DNA from: Paenalicyclobacillus cellulosilyticus
Lineage (GTDB): Bacteria; Bacillota; Bacilli; Alicyclobacillales; Alicyclobacillaceae
DNA: 50,475 bases
Assembly (NCBI RefSeq): GCF_014647315.1
Contig: NZ_BMOY01000022.1
Span: 1-50,475, forward strand
Direction of reading: 5' to 3'
Part shown: positions 15,565 to 24,402 of the stretch, piece after piece
Layout: the number at the start of each line of letters is the position of its first letter
Position numbering within the stretch: the stretch's first letter is position 1
Notes under the pieces: model-generated
What the model saw: the letters and a program-made list of their open reading frames with translations, nothing else
Told to the model about the DNA's origin: nothing
Databases searched by the model: none
Program-made: the position numbers and the translations under genes

Positions 15565-16628
15565 GCTGGTGTGCTCCCTTCCGCGCGCGTTTTGTCCTCT
15601 GCCGCCAACACGGCCCGGACGCTCTCCGGTTGCGGATGATGGATCACGCCGCGTTCCGTGATGATGGCGGTCACCAGCTCGTGCGGCGTGACGTCAAACG
15701 CCGGGTGGGCTGCTTGGGTCCCTTCCGGTGTGATCCGCCGGCCGTACACGTGCGTGACCTCCGCCGGGTCCCGCTCTTCAATCGGGATGTCCTCCCCCGT
15801 CGCGATGGTCAGATCGAACGTCGACACCGGCGCCGCGACGTAAAACGGGATGCCGTGATGGCGGCAGAGCACGGCCAAGGTGTATGTCCCGATCTTGTTC
15901 GCCACATCGCCGTTGCGCGCGATGCGGTCGGCACCGACCAACACTGCATCCACCTGGCCGCGCTGCATGAAATGCCCCGCCATGCTGTCGGTAATCAAGA
16001 TGTGCGGAATGCCTTCCGCAGCCAGCTCATACGCCGTCAGCCGGGCACCTTGCCAATACGGGCGGGTCTCGTCGACCAAGACTTGGCGCAGCCGCCCCAG
16101 TTCGTGGAGGCGGCGGACGACGCCGAGCGCCGTGCCATACCCCGCGGTGGCGAGCGCACCGGTGTTGCAGTGGGTGAGGACCTGCACCGGGCGGGCGAAC
16201 AGTGCGGCGCCGAGGTCGCCAATCCGACGGTTGACCGCCACGTCCTCCGCCGCAATCCGCTCCGCTTCCGCGACGAGTACCTGCGGCAGTGCCGCCGGGT
16301 CAGGACAAGCGGCCGCAGCCTTCTGCATCCGCTCCACCGCCCAGCGGAGATTGACCGCGGTCGGCCGGCTCGCCAACAGCACCCGCGCCGCGGCCTCCAG
16401 AACCTCGGGCAGTCGGTCGCCGCGGGCACCGGCATGGCGCTGCGCTTCCATGGCCAGCCCGTACGCGGCGGCAGCCGCGATGGCCGGCGCCCCCCTCACC
16501 TGCATGGAACGAATGGCCTCCGCCACGCCTGCGGCGTCACGGTATTCTGACCACACCGTCTCGTTCGGCAGGCGCCGCTGGTCGAGTACCCGCAACGAAT
16601 GGCCCGTCCAGATGAGCGGTTGCAACAT
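15561..16628 (-). CDS. mtnA: S-methyl-5-thioribose-1-phosphate isomerase
   Basis: A protein of 355 residues from ATG 16628, 7 nt after GGAGGGG. It isomerises the aldose product of MTA phosphorolysis to methylthioribulose 1-phosphate. Hallmarks are MQVRGAPAIAAAAAYGLA, the RPTAVNLRWAVERM block, LTHCNTGALATAGYGTALGV, the catalytic-region DETRPYWQGARLTAYEL, and VGADRIARNGDVANKIGTY with the active-site aspartate. The first codon overlaps the mtnP stop, and its own stop overlaps mtaD. The downstream salvage genes mtnB/W/X are not here. Confidence 0.95.
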   Translation of the reverse strand: MLQPLIWTGHSLRVLDQRRLPNETVWSEYRDAAGVAEAIRSMQVRGAPAIAAAAAYGLAMEAQRHAGARGDRLPEVLEAAARVLLASRPTAVNLRWAVERMQKAAAACPDPAALPQVLVAEAERIAAEDVAVNRRIGDLGAALFARPVQVLTHCNTGALATAGYGTALGVVRRLHELGRLRQVLVDETRPYWQGARLTAYELAAEGIPHILITDSMAGHFMQRGQVDAVLVGADRIARNGDVANKIGTYTLAVLCRHHGIPFYVAAPVSTFDLTIATGEDIPIEERDPAEVTHVYGRRITPEGTQAAHPAFDVTPHELVTAIITERGVIHHPQPESVRAVLAAEDKTRAEGSTPA

Positions 16629-17437
16629 CACGGCCCCTCCTGGCGCGGTCCGAGCTTGACTTGGCCCGCGACGCTGTGTTGGCACCGGCAGCCGCGGTCC
16701 GGGGTCAACCCTTCCAGGGTGGCGAAGAACAGCTGCCGCAAGCGGTCGACGTTGCGCCGCATCTCCGCGACGACCTCTTCGTGGGTGAGCGGCCGCGGTG
16801 TCAAGCCCGCAGCCCAGTTCGTCACCATGCAGACGGTGGCGTAGCACATCTGTGCCTCTTTCGCCAGCACCACCTCGGGGACGGACGTCATGCCGACCAC
16901 CGTACCGCCGATGGCCTGGAAGAAGCGGATCTCCGCCGGCGTCTCAAACCGCGGCCCTTCCGTGCACACGTAGGTGCCGGTTGGATACAGCTCGATGCCG
17001 AGCGTCTCCGCCGTCGCCGCGAGGGCTTTGCGGAGCCGTCCGCAGTAAGGATCGGACATGTCGACGTGCACCACCTCGCCCTCACCGTCGAAAAACGTCC
17101 CTGCGCGTGCCTTGGTGAAGTCGATGAAGCCGTCCACCATGACGAGTGACCCGGGGCGGCAGCGCGTGGTCAACGTCCCCACCGCGCCGGTCGCCAAGAC
17201 CTGCGTCACGCCCAGTTTTTGCAGCGCCGCGATGTTGGCACGGTAGTTGACCCGGTGCGGCGGCAATTGATGGCCAACCCCGTGGCGCGGCAAAAACGCG
17301 ATCCGCTTGTCCTTGTACCGCCCGACGACCACATGCGCCGTCCCGTACGGTGTCTCCACATCGACGCGCTTTGCGCCCTCCAACCATCCTGGTTCATACA
17401 CCCCGGTGCCGCCGATGATGGCGAACTCTGCTCGCAC
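16628..17437 (-). CDS. mtnP: S-methyl-5'-thioadenosine phosphorylase
   Basis: A protein of 269 residues; GTG 17437 follows GAGGAGG by 8 nt. It cleaves MTA with phosphate to adenine and methylthioribose 1-phosphate. Motifs are FAIIGGTGVYEPG (phosphate loop), LPRHGVGHQLPPHRVNYRAN, ATGAVGTL, the VCTEGPRFETPAEIRFF purine site, and VVGMTSVPEVVLAKEAQMCYATV. The C-terminus is slightly extended. It is the first gene of the salvage unit. A 13-nt tandem repeat, but no SAM riboswitch that I can recognise, lies in the 73-nt gap before it. Confidence 0.94.
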   Translation of the reverse strand: MRAEFAIIGGTGVYEPGWLEGAKRVDVETPYGTAHVVVGRYKDKRIAFLPRHGVGHQLPPHRVNYRANIAALQKLGVTQVLATGAVGTLTTRCRPGSLVMVDGFIDFTKARAGTFFDGEGEVVHVDMSDPYCGRLRKALAATAETLGIELYPTGTYVCTEGPRFETPAEIRFFQAIGGTVVGMTSVPEVVLAKEAQMCYATVCMVTNWAAGLTPRPLTHEEVVAEMRRNVDRLRQLFFATLEGLTPDRGCRCQHSVAGQVKLGPRQEGP

Positions 17438-17510
17438 CGCCGCATCCTCCTCTCCCTTGTGAGGTCCTCTTGTCAGGTCCTCTTTAGTTTCGCACCCGAA
17501 CCCCTCGCCA

Positions 17511-20408
17511 TCAAGCTCCGGGCGGGATCGGGCGCGTAAGGAACGCCCGGATGCTGCGGATGACCTCGGCCTCCGGTGCCACGTAGGGCCGCACGCCAGG
17601 CAAAGCCCGGAGGAACGCCTGGCCGTACCGCTGGGTGAGAATGCGTTTGTCGTAGATGACGACCACGCCCCGGTCGTGGATGGTCCGCACCAACCGGCCG
17701 AACCCTTGCCGAAAGCGGACCACCGCCTCGGGCAGGCTGAGGTGCCAGAACGGCTGTTGGCCTGCCGCCGCCAACCGTTCGTGACGGGCTTGTGCGACCG
17801 GGTGGTTCGGCGGCGAAAACGGCAGGCGTACCATCACGAGCGTCGTCAGTTCATCCCCCGGCAGGTCGATGCCTTCCCAAAACGATTGCGCGCCGAACAG
17901 CACCGCGCGCGGGTGGTGGCGAAACGCCGCGAGCAGACGACTGCGCGGTCCGTCGATGCCTTGGGCGAACAGCGCGATGCCGTCCGCCGCCAATCGCGGC
18001 CGGACGGCATCCGCGGTGGCCCGCAGCTGGGCGTGGCTGGTGAACAACACGAGCAGCCGGCCTTGGCTCGCCACGGCGAGGGCGTGAATGCTCTCCGCCA
18101 ACCTGGCCGCTGCGTCCTGCAAGCCCATGCGGGCGAGTTCAGGCACATCATTCGGGATGCACAGCATCGCCTGGCGGCGGTAGTCAAACGGGGACGGGAC
18201 GGTGAGTTCCCGGACGCGCCCCGCTTCCTCCATTGCCGCCAAGCCCGTTTGCCGTTTGAAGAAGGCGAAGCTGCCCGCGGCGGACAAGGTCGCCGAGGTC
18301 ATGACCACCGCGTCCTTCTGTTGGAAGAGGGCGTCGGCGAGGATCCCCGCCACGTCCACGGGCGTTCGGTGCAACCGTACGTCCCGCGGGCCGGGTCCCA
18401 CACGCTCAAGCCACACGACCCAATCGGGATCGCGCGATGTTGCGCGCGCCAGCACGGCGAGGTGGTCCGACAGTGCCTCGTAAAACCCGCGGGCATCGAG
18501 CATGCGCGCGGCCAGGTCCTCGTCCTGCGCCTCCCGGGCCGCCTCCCCCAGGTGTTCAAACGCCGGGCGGAGCTGCTCGAGCCATGCGGCGATGTCCGCG
18601 AGGCGCTGTTCGAAGCGGACGAATGCCGCTTCTTGATGCACGTGCGCGGTGATGCGCCGTTCGCCTGCCGCGGGAGGTAAAAGTTCCCCCAGATCGGCAA
18701 ATGCGGCTTCCACCTCGCGGCGCAGCGCCTGCAAACCTTCGGCGGCGGCAGCGAGCTTCGCGGTCAACTTGGGCCAGCGCGCTTCCGCCTCGAACCGCTG
18801 AACCAGCTCCCGCAGTGCACCGTGGCCGCCGTCCCGGACCAATCGTTGCAGCAGCGCCTGACACGGGCGCAGGTGCACCGATTCCCCGAGCTGGCGCGAA
18901 GCTTCCTCCTCCAAATGATGTGCCTCGTCGAGGATGAGCTTGTCATACTTCGGGAGCACACGGTGATCCGCTTTGAGGTCCGACAAGATGAGCGAGTGGT
19001 TCGTGACCACAAGGTCCGCCTCGGCAGCGCGTGTCCGCGCGCGAAAATAGTAACACGGCTTGAAGAACGGACAGCGCCTGCCGATACAACTCTCCGTTTC
19101 GCTCTGCACCCTGGGCCAGACCTCGGCGAGCGCACCGTGAAACAAGAGCTCTTCGCGGTTGCCTTCCGGGGTAACGACGAGCCAGCGCAGAAGCGCCATC
19201 AGGGTTTCCACCTCTTCGCGCGGCGTGCCCAGGTCGGCGGCGAGCGTTTCGTGCCGCACCTTGCGCAGGCAGACGTAGTGGGTGCGCCCCTTCATCACCG
19301 CCAGTTGCACGTCCTCGCCCAGGACTTTGCGCAACACAGGAAAGTCGCGATCGCGGATCTGGTCTTGCAGCGCGATGGTGTGCGTCGCCACCACCACCCG
19401 TTCCCGGCGCGCCCGGGCATACAGGGCGGCCGGAATGAGGTACGCCAGCGACTTGCCCACACCGGTGCCGGCTTCGACCAAGAGATGGTGGCCCTCTGCC
19501 AACGCGGCGGCGACCGCCTCCACCATCTGCAGCTGCCCAGGACGCACCTCAAAGCCGGGCAGCGCGGAAAGCAGGGGGCTGTCTGCATCCAACAGGCGGC
19601 GTGCCAGAGACAACCAATCCGCGTCCGGATCTCCCGCTGCGCCCGGTTCCGCGTCTGCCCGCCGGCCGGTTGCACCCGGAACCGAGAACGCCAGTTGATG
19701 CACCTGCTCCACACCGTCCGGGAGTTCCGTGCCGTGCGCCAACAGCCGCCTTTCCGCGCACGCGGCGAACCAGGCGGCCATGGCGGCAGAGACGTGGCTG
19801 GCAAGGTGGGTCAGCTGCTGCAAGGTGCTGTAAGGGAGCTGTGCGGCTTCCTCCGCCAACGCCTGCAAGACAGCCCACACCGCGCGGGTTTTGCCCAGCG
19901 CGTCCCGTTCATGCGTGAGCGAGATCCCCAGACGGCGCGCCAGCTCAGACAACGTCAAATCGCGCACACCGGGCAGAAGGATGCGCGCCAGCCGCCAGGT
20001 GTCGAGGGCATCGACGGCCTCCATCCCCGCGCTGTCCGGAGCGTCCACCCCCCACATGGCACACGCGTGCGCCAGCCACGCGTTCATCCGGTCGATGCGG
20101 TGGCCGACCCATGTGCCGCCCGCAGCAAACGTCAGCCAGGCGCGCAACGCCTCGGCGGCTGGCAGGACCTTGTCGCGCACGCCGCAGTTGACGCCGGCCA
20201 CGGTGCGGCACGCACCGGCGCGGTGGTGCAGCGGGTCCCCGCCGGCAGCCTGGGAAAGGAGGTTTGACGCAGCATCCGCATACGCCGTGCAGGTGAATAT
20301 GTCGATCACCTTGCCGTTTTCCACGCGGAGCGCCGCAAGGTCGAACAGCCCGCCGTCTTCCGGTCGCTGCCGGACCCAAGGTTCCAGATGCACGACGACG
20401 TAGTTCAT
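17511..20408 (-). CDS. dinG: DinG-family ATP-dependent helicase with degenerate exonuclease domain
   Basis: A protein of 965 residues from ATG 20408 (AGGAGACTTGGGGGC). Residues 1-185 resemble the epsilon-type 3'-5' exonuclease domain of Firmicute DinG, but the DxE is HLE (7-9), the FD of the ExoII box is RM (about 107-108) and the final D is absent, so nuclease activity is probably lost. The helicase part has EAGTGVGKS (312-320), DEAH (494-497) and late motifs SATLSAAG, QSFWEGIDLPG, FRQGFGRLVR. Four cysteines (C380, C441, C446, C452) match the spacing of the E. coli DinG iron-sulfur cluster. It probably unwinds DNA or R-loops. Confidence 0.9.
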   Translation of the reverse strand: MNYVVVHLEPWVRQRPEDGGLFDLAALRVENGKVIDIFTCTAYADAASNLLSQAAGGDPLHHRAGACRTVAGVNCGVRDKVLPAAEALRAWLTFAAGGTWVGHRIDRMNAWLAHACAMWGVDAPDSAGMEAVDALDTWRLARILLPGVRDLTLSELARRLGISLTHERDALGKTRAVWAVLQALAEEAAQLPYSTLQQLTHLASHVSAAMAAWFAACAERRLLAHGTELPDGVEQVHQLAFSVPGATGRRADAEPGAAGDPDADWLSLARRLLDADSPLLSALPGFEVRPGQLQMVEAVAAALAEGHHLLVEAGTGVGKSLAYLIPAALYARARRERVVVATHTIALQDQIRDRDFPVLRKVLGEDVQLAVMKGRTHYVCLRKVRHETLAADLGTPREEVETLMALLRWLVVTPEGNREELLFHGALAEVWPRVQSETESCIGRRCPFFKPCYYFRARTRAAEADLVVTNHSLILSDLKADHRVLPKYDKLILDEAHHLEEEASRQLGESVHLRPCQALLQRLVRDGGHGALRELVQRFEAEARWPKLTAKLAAAAEGLQALRREVEAAFADLGELLPPAAGERRITAHVHQEAAFVRFEQRLADIAAWLEQLRPAFEHLGEAAREAQDEDLAARMLDARGFYEALSDHLAVLARATSRDPDWVVWLERVGPGPRDVRLHRTPVDVAGILADALFQQKDAVVMTSATLSAAGSFAFFKRQTGLAAMEEAGRVRELTVPSPFDYRRQAMLCIPNDVPELARMGLQDAAARLAESIHALAVASQGRLLVLFTSHAQLRATADAVRPRLAADGIALFAQGIDGPRSRLLAAFRHHPRAVLFGAQSFWEGIDLPGDELTTLVMVRLPFSPPNHPVAQARHERLAAAGQQPFWHLSLPEAVVRFRQGFGRLVRTIHDRGVVVIYDKRILTQRYGQAFLRALPGVRPYVAPEAEVIRSIRAFLTRPIPPGA

Positions 20409-20483
20409 GCCCCCAAGTCTCCTCTCCACCCCGTCCACGCCCCGTCAAGGGCGCGAGGGCACATCCCGCGCCGGATCGTCCGG

Positions 20484-21971
20484 TTACTCCGAAGCATTCC
20501 CATACAGCTTTGCATCGACGGCGCACCCCAATCGTTCCGACACCCGTGCCAGCATGGCGAGAATCGCCGGGTTGCGCGGGCCAAGGACTGCGCTGGCACG
20601 CAAGTACTTCTCCGCTTCCGCAAAGCGTCCCTCCTGGCAGAGCGCGCAGCCCCAGAGGTACAAGGCCACCCGCTTGACGGGCCGCCGCGGATCCCGAAGC
20701 GCCCGGGCGAATTCGCGATAAGCCCCGCGGTGATCCCCTTTCGCGGCAAGCACCCGTCCGAGCGCCACGGCCGCCAACGAGCGGTCCGGACAGCCATCCG
20801 CGACACCCTGGAGCACCCTCTCCGCTTCGCCCACGTGCCCTGCAAACGCGTACACCAGCCCAAGTTGAACGCGCGCCATGTTGTCGTCCGGTTGGATCGA
20901 CAGCCGTTTTTTCAGCACAGCGGCGGCCATGTGCAATTCGCCCGCCGCCACGTGCAGCCACGACAGGCAGCCCCACGCAGGACCGTGGTGCGGGTGGACG
21001 CGCAACCACTGCCGCAGCAGGTGTGCGGCTTGGTCCCGACGGCCTTGGGCTGCGAGCACCTGGGCCCGCGTCACGTACGCGCCGGGATGGTCCGGTCGTC
21101 GGCGCAGGACGCGGTTGCACAATGCTTCCGCGCGATCGAGCGCCCCCCGCTGCACGTCGAGCGCCGCCAGCATGTACATCGCGTCGACATCGCCCGGGTA
21201 CACCTTGAGCGCCTGCAGGAAGGCGGCGGCCGCCTCTTCCCGCAATCCTTGCTTGGCCAGGCAGACACCCAAGTTGTACCATGCGTCGGCAAACTGAGGC
21301 ATGGTGCGGGCAATCCGCTCATATCCCTTGGCAGCGGCCGCCCAGTCGCCACGCGCCGCGCACATGTCCGCCTCCACCTCGGCGCATGCGGCGAGCAGGA
21401 GCGGATCGTCCGTTTGGCGGCGCAATGCGTCCACCTCGCGCATCGCCTCCGGCCATTGCTTGAGCGCGGCATGTGCGGAAGCCAAGTAGATGCGGGCCAG
21501 CGGATCGCCGGTGGCGGTGACCACGCGTTGAAAGAAGCGCACCGCGTGTTCGTACATCTTCAGGTCGTAGTAGCCAAACCCCTTGCGCAGGTTGACAGCC
21601 ATGGCCTCGGTCTCCCACACGTCGGCCAAGCACCCTGCTTCGTTCCACGCCGGCAACTTCACAGTCCACCCGGGGTCAGCGTCCCCGGCGGCACCCGGGA
21701 ACGCGCCGCTGGATGAGGCCTTCGGGGCAGGCGGCGGACAAAGCCCCGGTGGATCAGGGCCTCCCGCAGCGTCGTACAGGCCGTGCGTTTCGAACAACTC
21801 TTGGATCTGGTCTTCCAGCGCCAACCACCGTTCGACCCACCGTTCACCGAGGCGTTGCAGGCAGAGCAACTCTTCCGCCAAATACGGCTTGAGCGCCTCG
21901 TCGGCGGTTTCCAGTTGATCCCTGATACGCTGGACGGCACGGAACAGCATGGCAAACGCCGTTTCGAACAA
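20484..21971 (-). CDS. Tetratricopeptide-repeat protein
   Basis: About 495 residues. The most plausible start is the TTG at 21971, 6 nt after GGTGGGGGA; the ATG at 21950 is an alternative. Residues 1-60 form a helical, possibly coiled segment (MLFRAVQRIRDQLETADEALKPYL). After a proline-rich linker, a long series of 34-residue TPR units follows (for example FADAWYNLGVCLAKQGLREEAAAAFLQAL and NMARVQLGLVYAFAGHVGEAERVL). It is presumably a protein-protein scaffold. It lies between birA and dinG in the same direction. It is not the aroE-linked TPR gene of B. subtilis (ypiA) by position, so the ortholog is uncertain. Confidence 0.85.
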   Translation of the reverse strand: MFETAFAMLFRAVQRIRDQLETADEALKPYLAEELLCLQRLGERWVERWLALEDQIQELFETHGLYDAAGGPDPPGLCPPPAPKASSSGAFPGAAGDADPGWTVKLPAWNEAGCLADVWETEAMAVNLRKGFGYYDLKMYEHAVRFFQRVVTATGDPLARIYLASAHAALKQWPEAMREVDALRRQTDDPLLLAACAEVEADMCAARGDWAAAAKGYERIARTMPQFADAWYNLGVCLAKQGLREEAAAAFLQALKVYPGDVDAMYMLAALDVQRGALDRAEALCNRVLRRRPDHPGAYVTRAQVLAAQGRRDQAAHLLRQWLRVHPHHGPAWGCLSWLHVAAGELHMAAAVLKKRLSIQPDDNMARVQLGLVYAFAGHVGEAERVLQGVADGCPDRSLAAVALGRVLAAKGDHRGAYREFARALRDPRRPVKRVALYLWGCALCQEGRFAEAEKYLRASAVLGPRNPAILAMLARVSERLGCAVDAKLYGNASE

Positions 21972-22092
21972 TGGACATCCCCCACCTGCAGCAGGCATGG
22001 CCGCGGCCACACCGGACGGGCGGCATGCCGTTGCGCGGTATGGTCGCTGGGATCCAGGATGCCCCAGAGGCTGCCCGGTATGTGCGGGCATG

Positions 22093-23103
22093 CTAGAACA
22101 AGACATCGCCCGAATGGACGGCGCACACCTTCCCGCTTTCCGTACGGATGTAAAGGACACCGCGGTCGTCCACCCGTTCGGCCACTCCGACAAGGAGGCG
22201 GGTCGGTGTCGCCACCCGCACCCATCTGCCCAGCGTCACATTGGCGGCACGCCACTCTTCCGCCAACTCCGCAAACGCGGGCCGGTCGTCGGCGAGGGCC
22301 TCCAGCCATGGATCGAATGCCGCGAGCAAGGCGGCCGCCAGTGCCAACCGATCCACGGGCGTCCCCGTTTCAGCCAGAACCGACGTGGCGGTGCGCCTCA
22401 ATTCCGGCGGAAACGCATCCGCAGGGATGTTGGCGTTGATGCCGATGCCGAGCACCACCTGTTCGACCACTTCCCCGTCCGCCCGGATCTCCGCCAGGAT
22501 GCCGCACAGTTTGCGGCCGTGATGGACGATGTCGTTCGGCCACTTGATCCCAGGCCACAACCCGGTTGTCTCGCCGATGGCCCGCCGGACCGCGACGCTC
22601 GCCAACAGCGTGACCTCCGCGGCGCGGCTGAGCGGGATGGGCCGGCGCAACAAAACCGACATCCACAACCCGCCCTGCGGGGAAAACCAACTCCGCCCAT
22701 GCCGGCCGCGGCCGCCGGTCTGCTCACCCGCGCTCACCACCAAACCGTGCGGCGCACCCTCTCTGGCGCACCGCCAGGCCAGGGCATTGGTCGAATCGAC
22801 CCGCGGCACCCACACGGCGTCTTGCCCGAGACGGCAAGCAGAGGGCAGACGGCGCCGCAACAGCGGTGCCATCAGGATGTCCGGGTGCCCGCGCAACCGG
22901 TAACCTTGGCCGTGGACCGCCTCGATGGCAAAGCCAAGTTCCATCAGGTGCTGCAGGTGCTTCCATACCGCGGTGCGGGTGATGCCGAGCGATTCGCTCA
23001 TCGCCTGCCCGGACACATAACCGTCTTCTGCTGCCAGCAGCATGTCGACGATCGCGTTGCGCACCCGCTCGCTCTCGCTCCAAAACGGAGCGGTTTCCGC
23101 CAT
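22093..23103 (-). CDS. birA: Bifunctional biotin operon repressor / biotin-protein ligase
   Basis: A protein of 336 residues from the ATG at 23103, which overlaps the cca stop (TGATG) and follows GGAGGTG by 7 nt. The N-terminal 65 residues form a winged helix (YVSGQAMSESLGITRTAVWKHLQHL) for DNA binding. The central ligase has VDSTNALAW, GGRGRHGRSWFSPQGGLW (biotinyl-AMP loop), KWPNDIV and LGIGINANI. The C-terminal SH3-like domain ends HSGDVLF. It attaches biotin to acyl-CoA carboxylases and represses biotin genes. The cca-birA order is conserved in Bacilli. Confidence 0.96.
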   Translation of the reverse strand: MAETAPFWSESERVRNAIVDMLLAAEDGYVSGQAMSESLGITRTAVWKHLQHLMELGFAIEAVHGQGYRLRGHPDILMAPLLRRRLPSACRLGQDAVWVPRVDSTNALAWRCAREGAPHGLVVSAGEQTGGRGRHGRSWFSPQGGLWMSVLLRRPIPLSRAAEVTLLASVAVRRAIGETTGLWPGIKWPNDIVHHGRKLCGILAEIRADGEVVEQVVLGIGINANIPADAFPPELRRTATSVLAETGTPVDRLALAAALLAAFDPWLEALADDRPAFAELAEEWRAANVTLGRWVRVATPTRLLVGVAERVDDRGVLYIRTESGKVCAVHSGDVLF

Positions 23104-24398
23104 CACCCGTCACCTCCGCGTCCTCTGGAATGCTTACCCTGGACCCAACGCCGGGCAAGCTCGCACAATGCAAGGTGTTCGTTCGCCACCTCACCCTGCA
23201 GCACCGCATCGGCCAACGCCTGCAAAAGCTTACCCACATCCGGCCCGCGCACCCCGAGACGTAGTGCGTCCTGCCCGTCGAAGGCGAGATCGGTCAAGTG
23301 CCACAAGGGTTGCGTCCGCAGCCAGCGGTGGGCGGTTTCGGCCCAGGACACCGTGTTCGGTGCCTTGCCCGGCGAAAACCAATCGCACAGCGCGGCTCCT
23401 GTCCGCACGTCATCCGGGTCGCGCCGGAACAGAAACCGGCGCCATGCCGCGGCGCCATGCAGCGTCGGGATGAGGCGCACCACATCAGCCAGGTCACGGA
23501 CCCGCCGGCCGCGGCGATTCGGCCAAGCGACGGCGCGCGCCAACGGTCCGGCTGTGTCGGGCGGCTCGTCCGCGGCCACCATCCACGTCACCGCGCTCAC
23601 GCATACTCGCGCCTCCGCGCCATCGGGACACAGCGCACGCCACGCACTCGCCTCGTCCGCCCGCGCGGCCAAACGTGCCAGACCGTGCCGCAGCCGCGGC
23701 CACGGGGAAGGCAGCACCTCCAGCCACGGCCCTGCGGCGAACCACGGCAGGACATGCCACCAGTCAGCTTGGAGCAGGCGTGCCAACTCCTGGCCGATGC
23801 GCTCCCGGGAGATGCCCAAGAGCCGCGCCGCCTGTTCGGTCATCCCCGCCAGTGTCCCGGGCTCGATGGCAAAACCGAGCTCTGCGGCGAGCCGGACGCC
23901 GCGGAGGATGCGCAGGGCGTCCTCCCCCAGTCGTTGTCTGGGATCCCCCACGGCCCGCAGACGGCGCGCCAGCAAGTCCGCCCGGCCGCCGAACGGATCA
24001 ATCAAGCGCCCGCGCAAATCCATCGCCATCGCATTGACCGTGAAATCGCGGCGGGCGAGATCGGCAACCAAGTCGTCGGTGAACCAGACGCAATCCGGCC
24101 GGCGCCCGTCCGAGTAGCCCGATTCCAGCCGGTAGGTGGTGACCTCCACCGTCAACCCGCCCAACACCACCGTGACCGTCCCATGGCGGACCCCCGTCGC
24201 GATGGTGTGATCAAACAGGGCCATGACCTCTTCCGGCCGCGCGCTGGTCGCGATGTCAAAATCGTGCACCGGCCGCCCCAACAAGTGGTCGCGGACCGTT
24301 CCGCCCACCACGTGCGCCGAGTGTCCGGCGCCTTCCAAGACTGCGAGCACCTCGGCCACCGCCTCCGGCCATGGCGGGGCTGCAGGTTGGGAAACCAT
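23103..24398 (-). CDS. cca: CCA-adding tRNA nucleotidyltransferase
   Basis: A protein of 431 residues from ATG 24398 (GCGGTGAACGT upstream). Class II CCA enzyme: VVGGTVRDHLLGRPVHDFDIATSA holds the flexible loop and the DxD catalytic pair; GTVTVVLGGLTVEVTTYR gives the third acid; DLARRDFTVNAMAMDLRGRLIDPFGG is motif C and RLGEDALRILRGVRLAAELGF is the nucleotide-recognition region. The C-terminal body (from about 200) is diverged. It repairs and completes tRNA 3' CCA ends. It lies between bshA and birA as in B. subtilis. Confidence 0.95.
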   Translation of the reverse strand: MVSQPAAPPWPEAVAEVLAVLEGAGHSAHVVGGTVRDHLLGRPVHDFDIATSARPEEVMALFDHTIATGVRHGTVTVVLGGLTVEVTTYRLESGYSDGRRPDCVWFTDDLVADLARRDFTVNAMAMDLRGRLIDPFGGRADLLARRLRAVGDPRQRLGEDALRILRGVRLAAELGFAIEPGTLAGMTEQAARLLGISRERIGQELARLLQADWWHVLPWFAAGPWLEVLPSPWPRLRHGLARLAARADEASAWRALCPDGAEARVCVSAVTWMVAADEPPDTAGPLARAVAWPNRRGRRVRDLADVVRLIPTLHGAAAWRRFLFRRDPDDVRTGAALCDWFSPGKAPNTVSWAETAHRWLRTQPLWHLTDLAFDGQDALRLGVRGPDVGKLLQALADAVLQGEVANEHLALCELARRWVQGKHSRGRGGDG

Positions 24399-24402
24399 AC
24401 GT

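Noticed and set aside
17438..17510. SAM or SAH riboswitch before the mtn genes
   Set aside because: Only 73 nt, with no S-box core motifs or terminator hairpin.
18822..20267. Long plus-strand ORF of 481 residues
   Set aside because: Antisense to dinG, which has full family motifs; no ribosome site and no recognisable domain.
21949..24117. Long plus-strand ORF of 722 residues
   Set aside because: Antisense shadow of birA and cca in GC-rich sequence.
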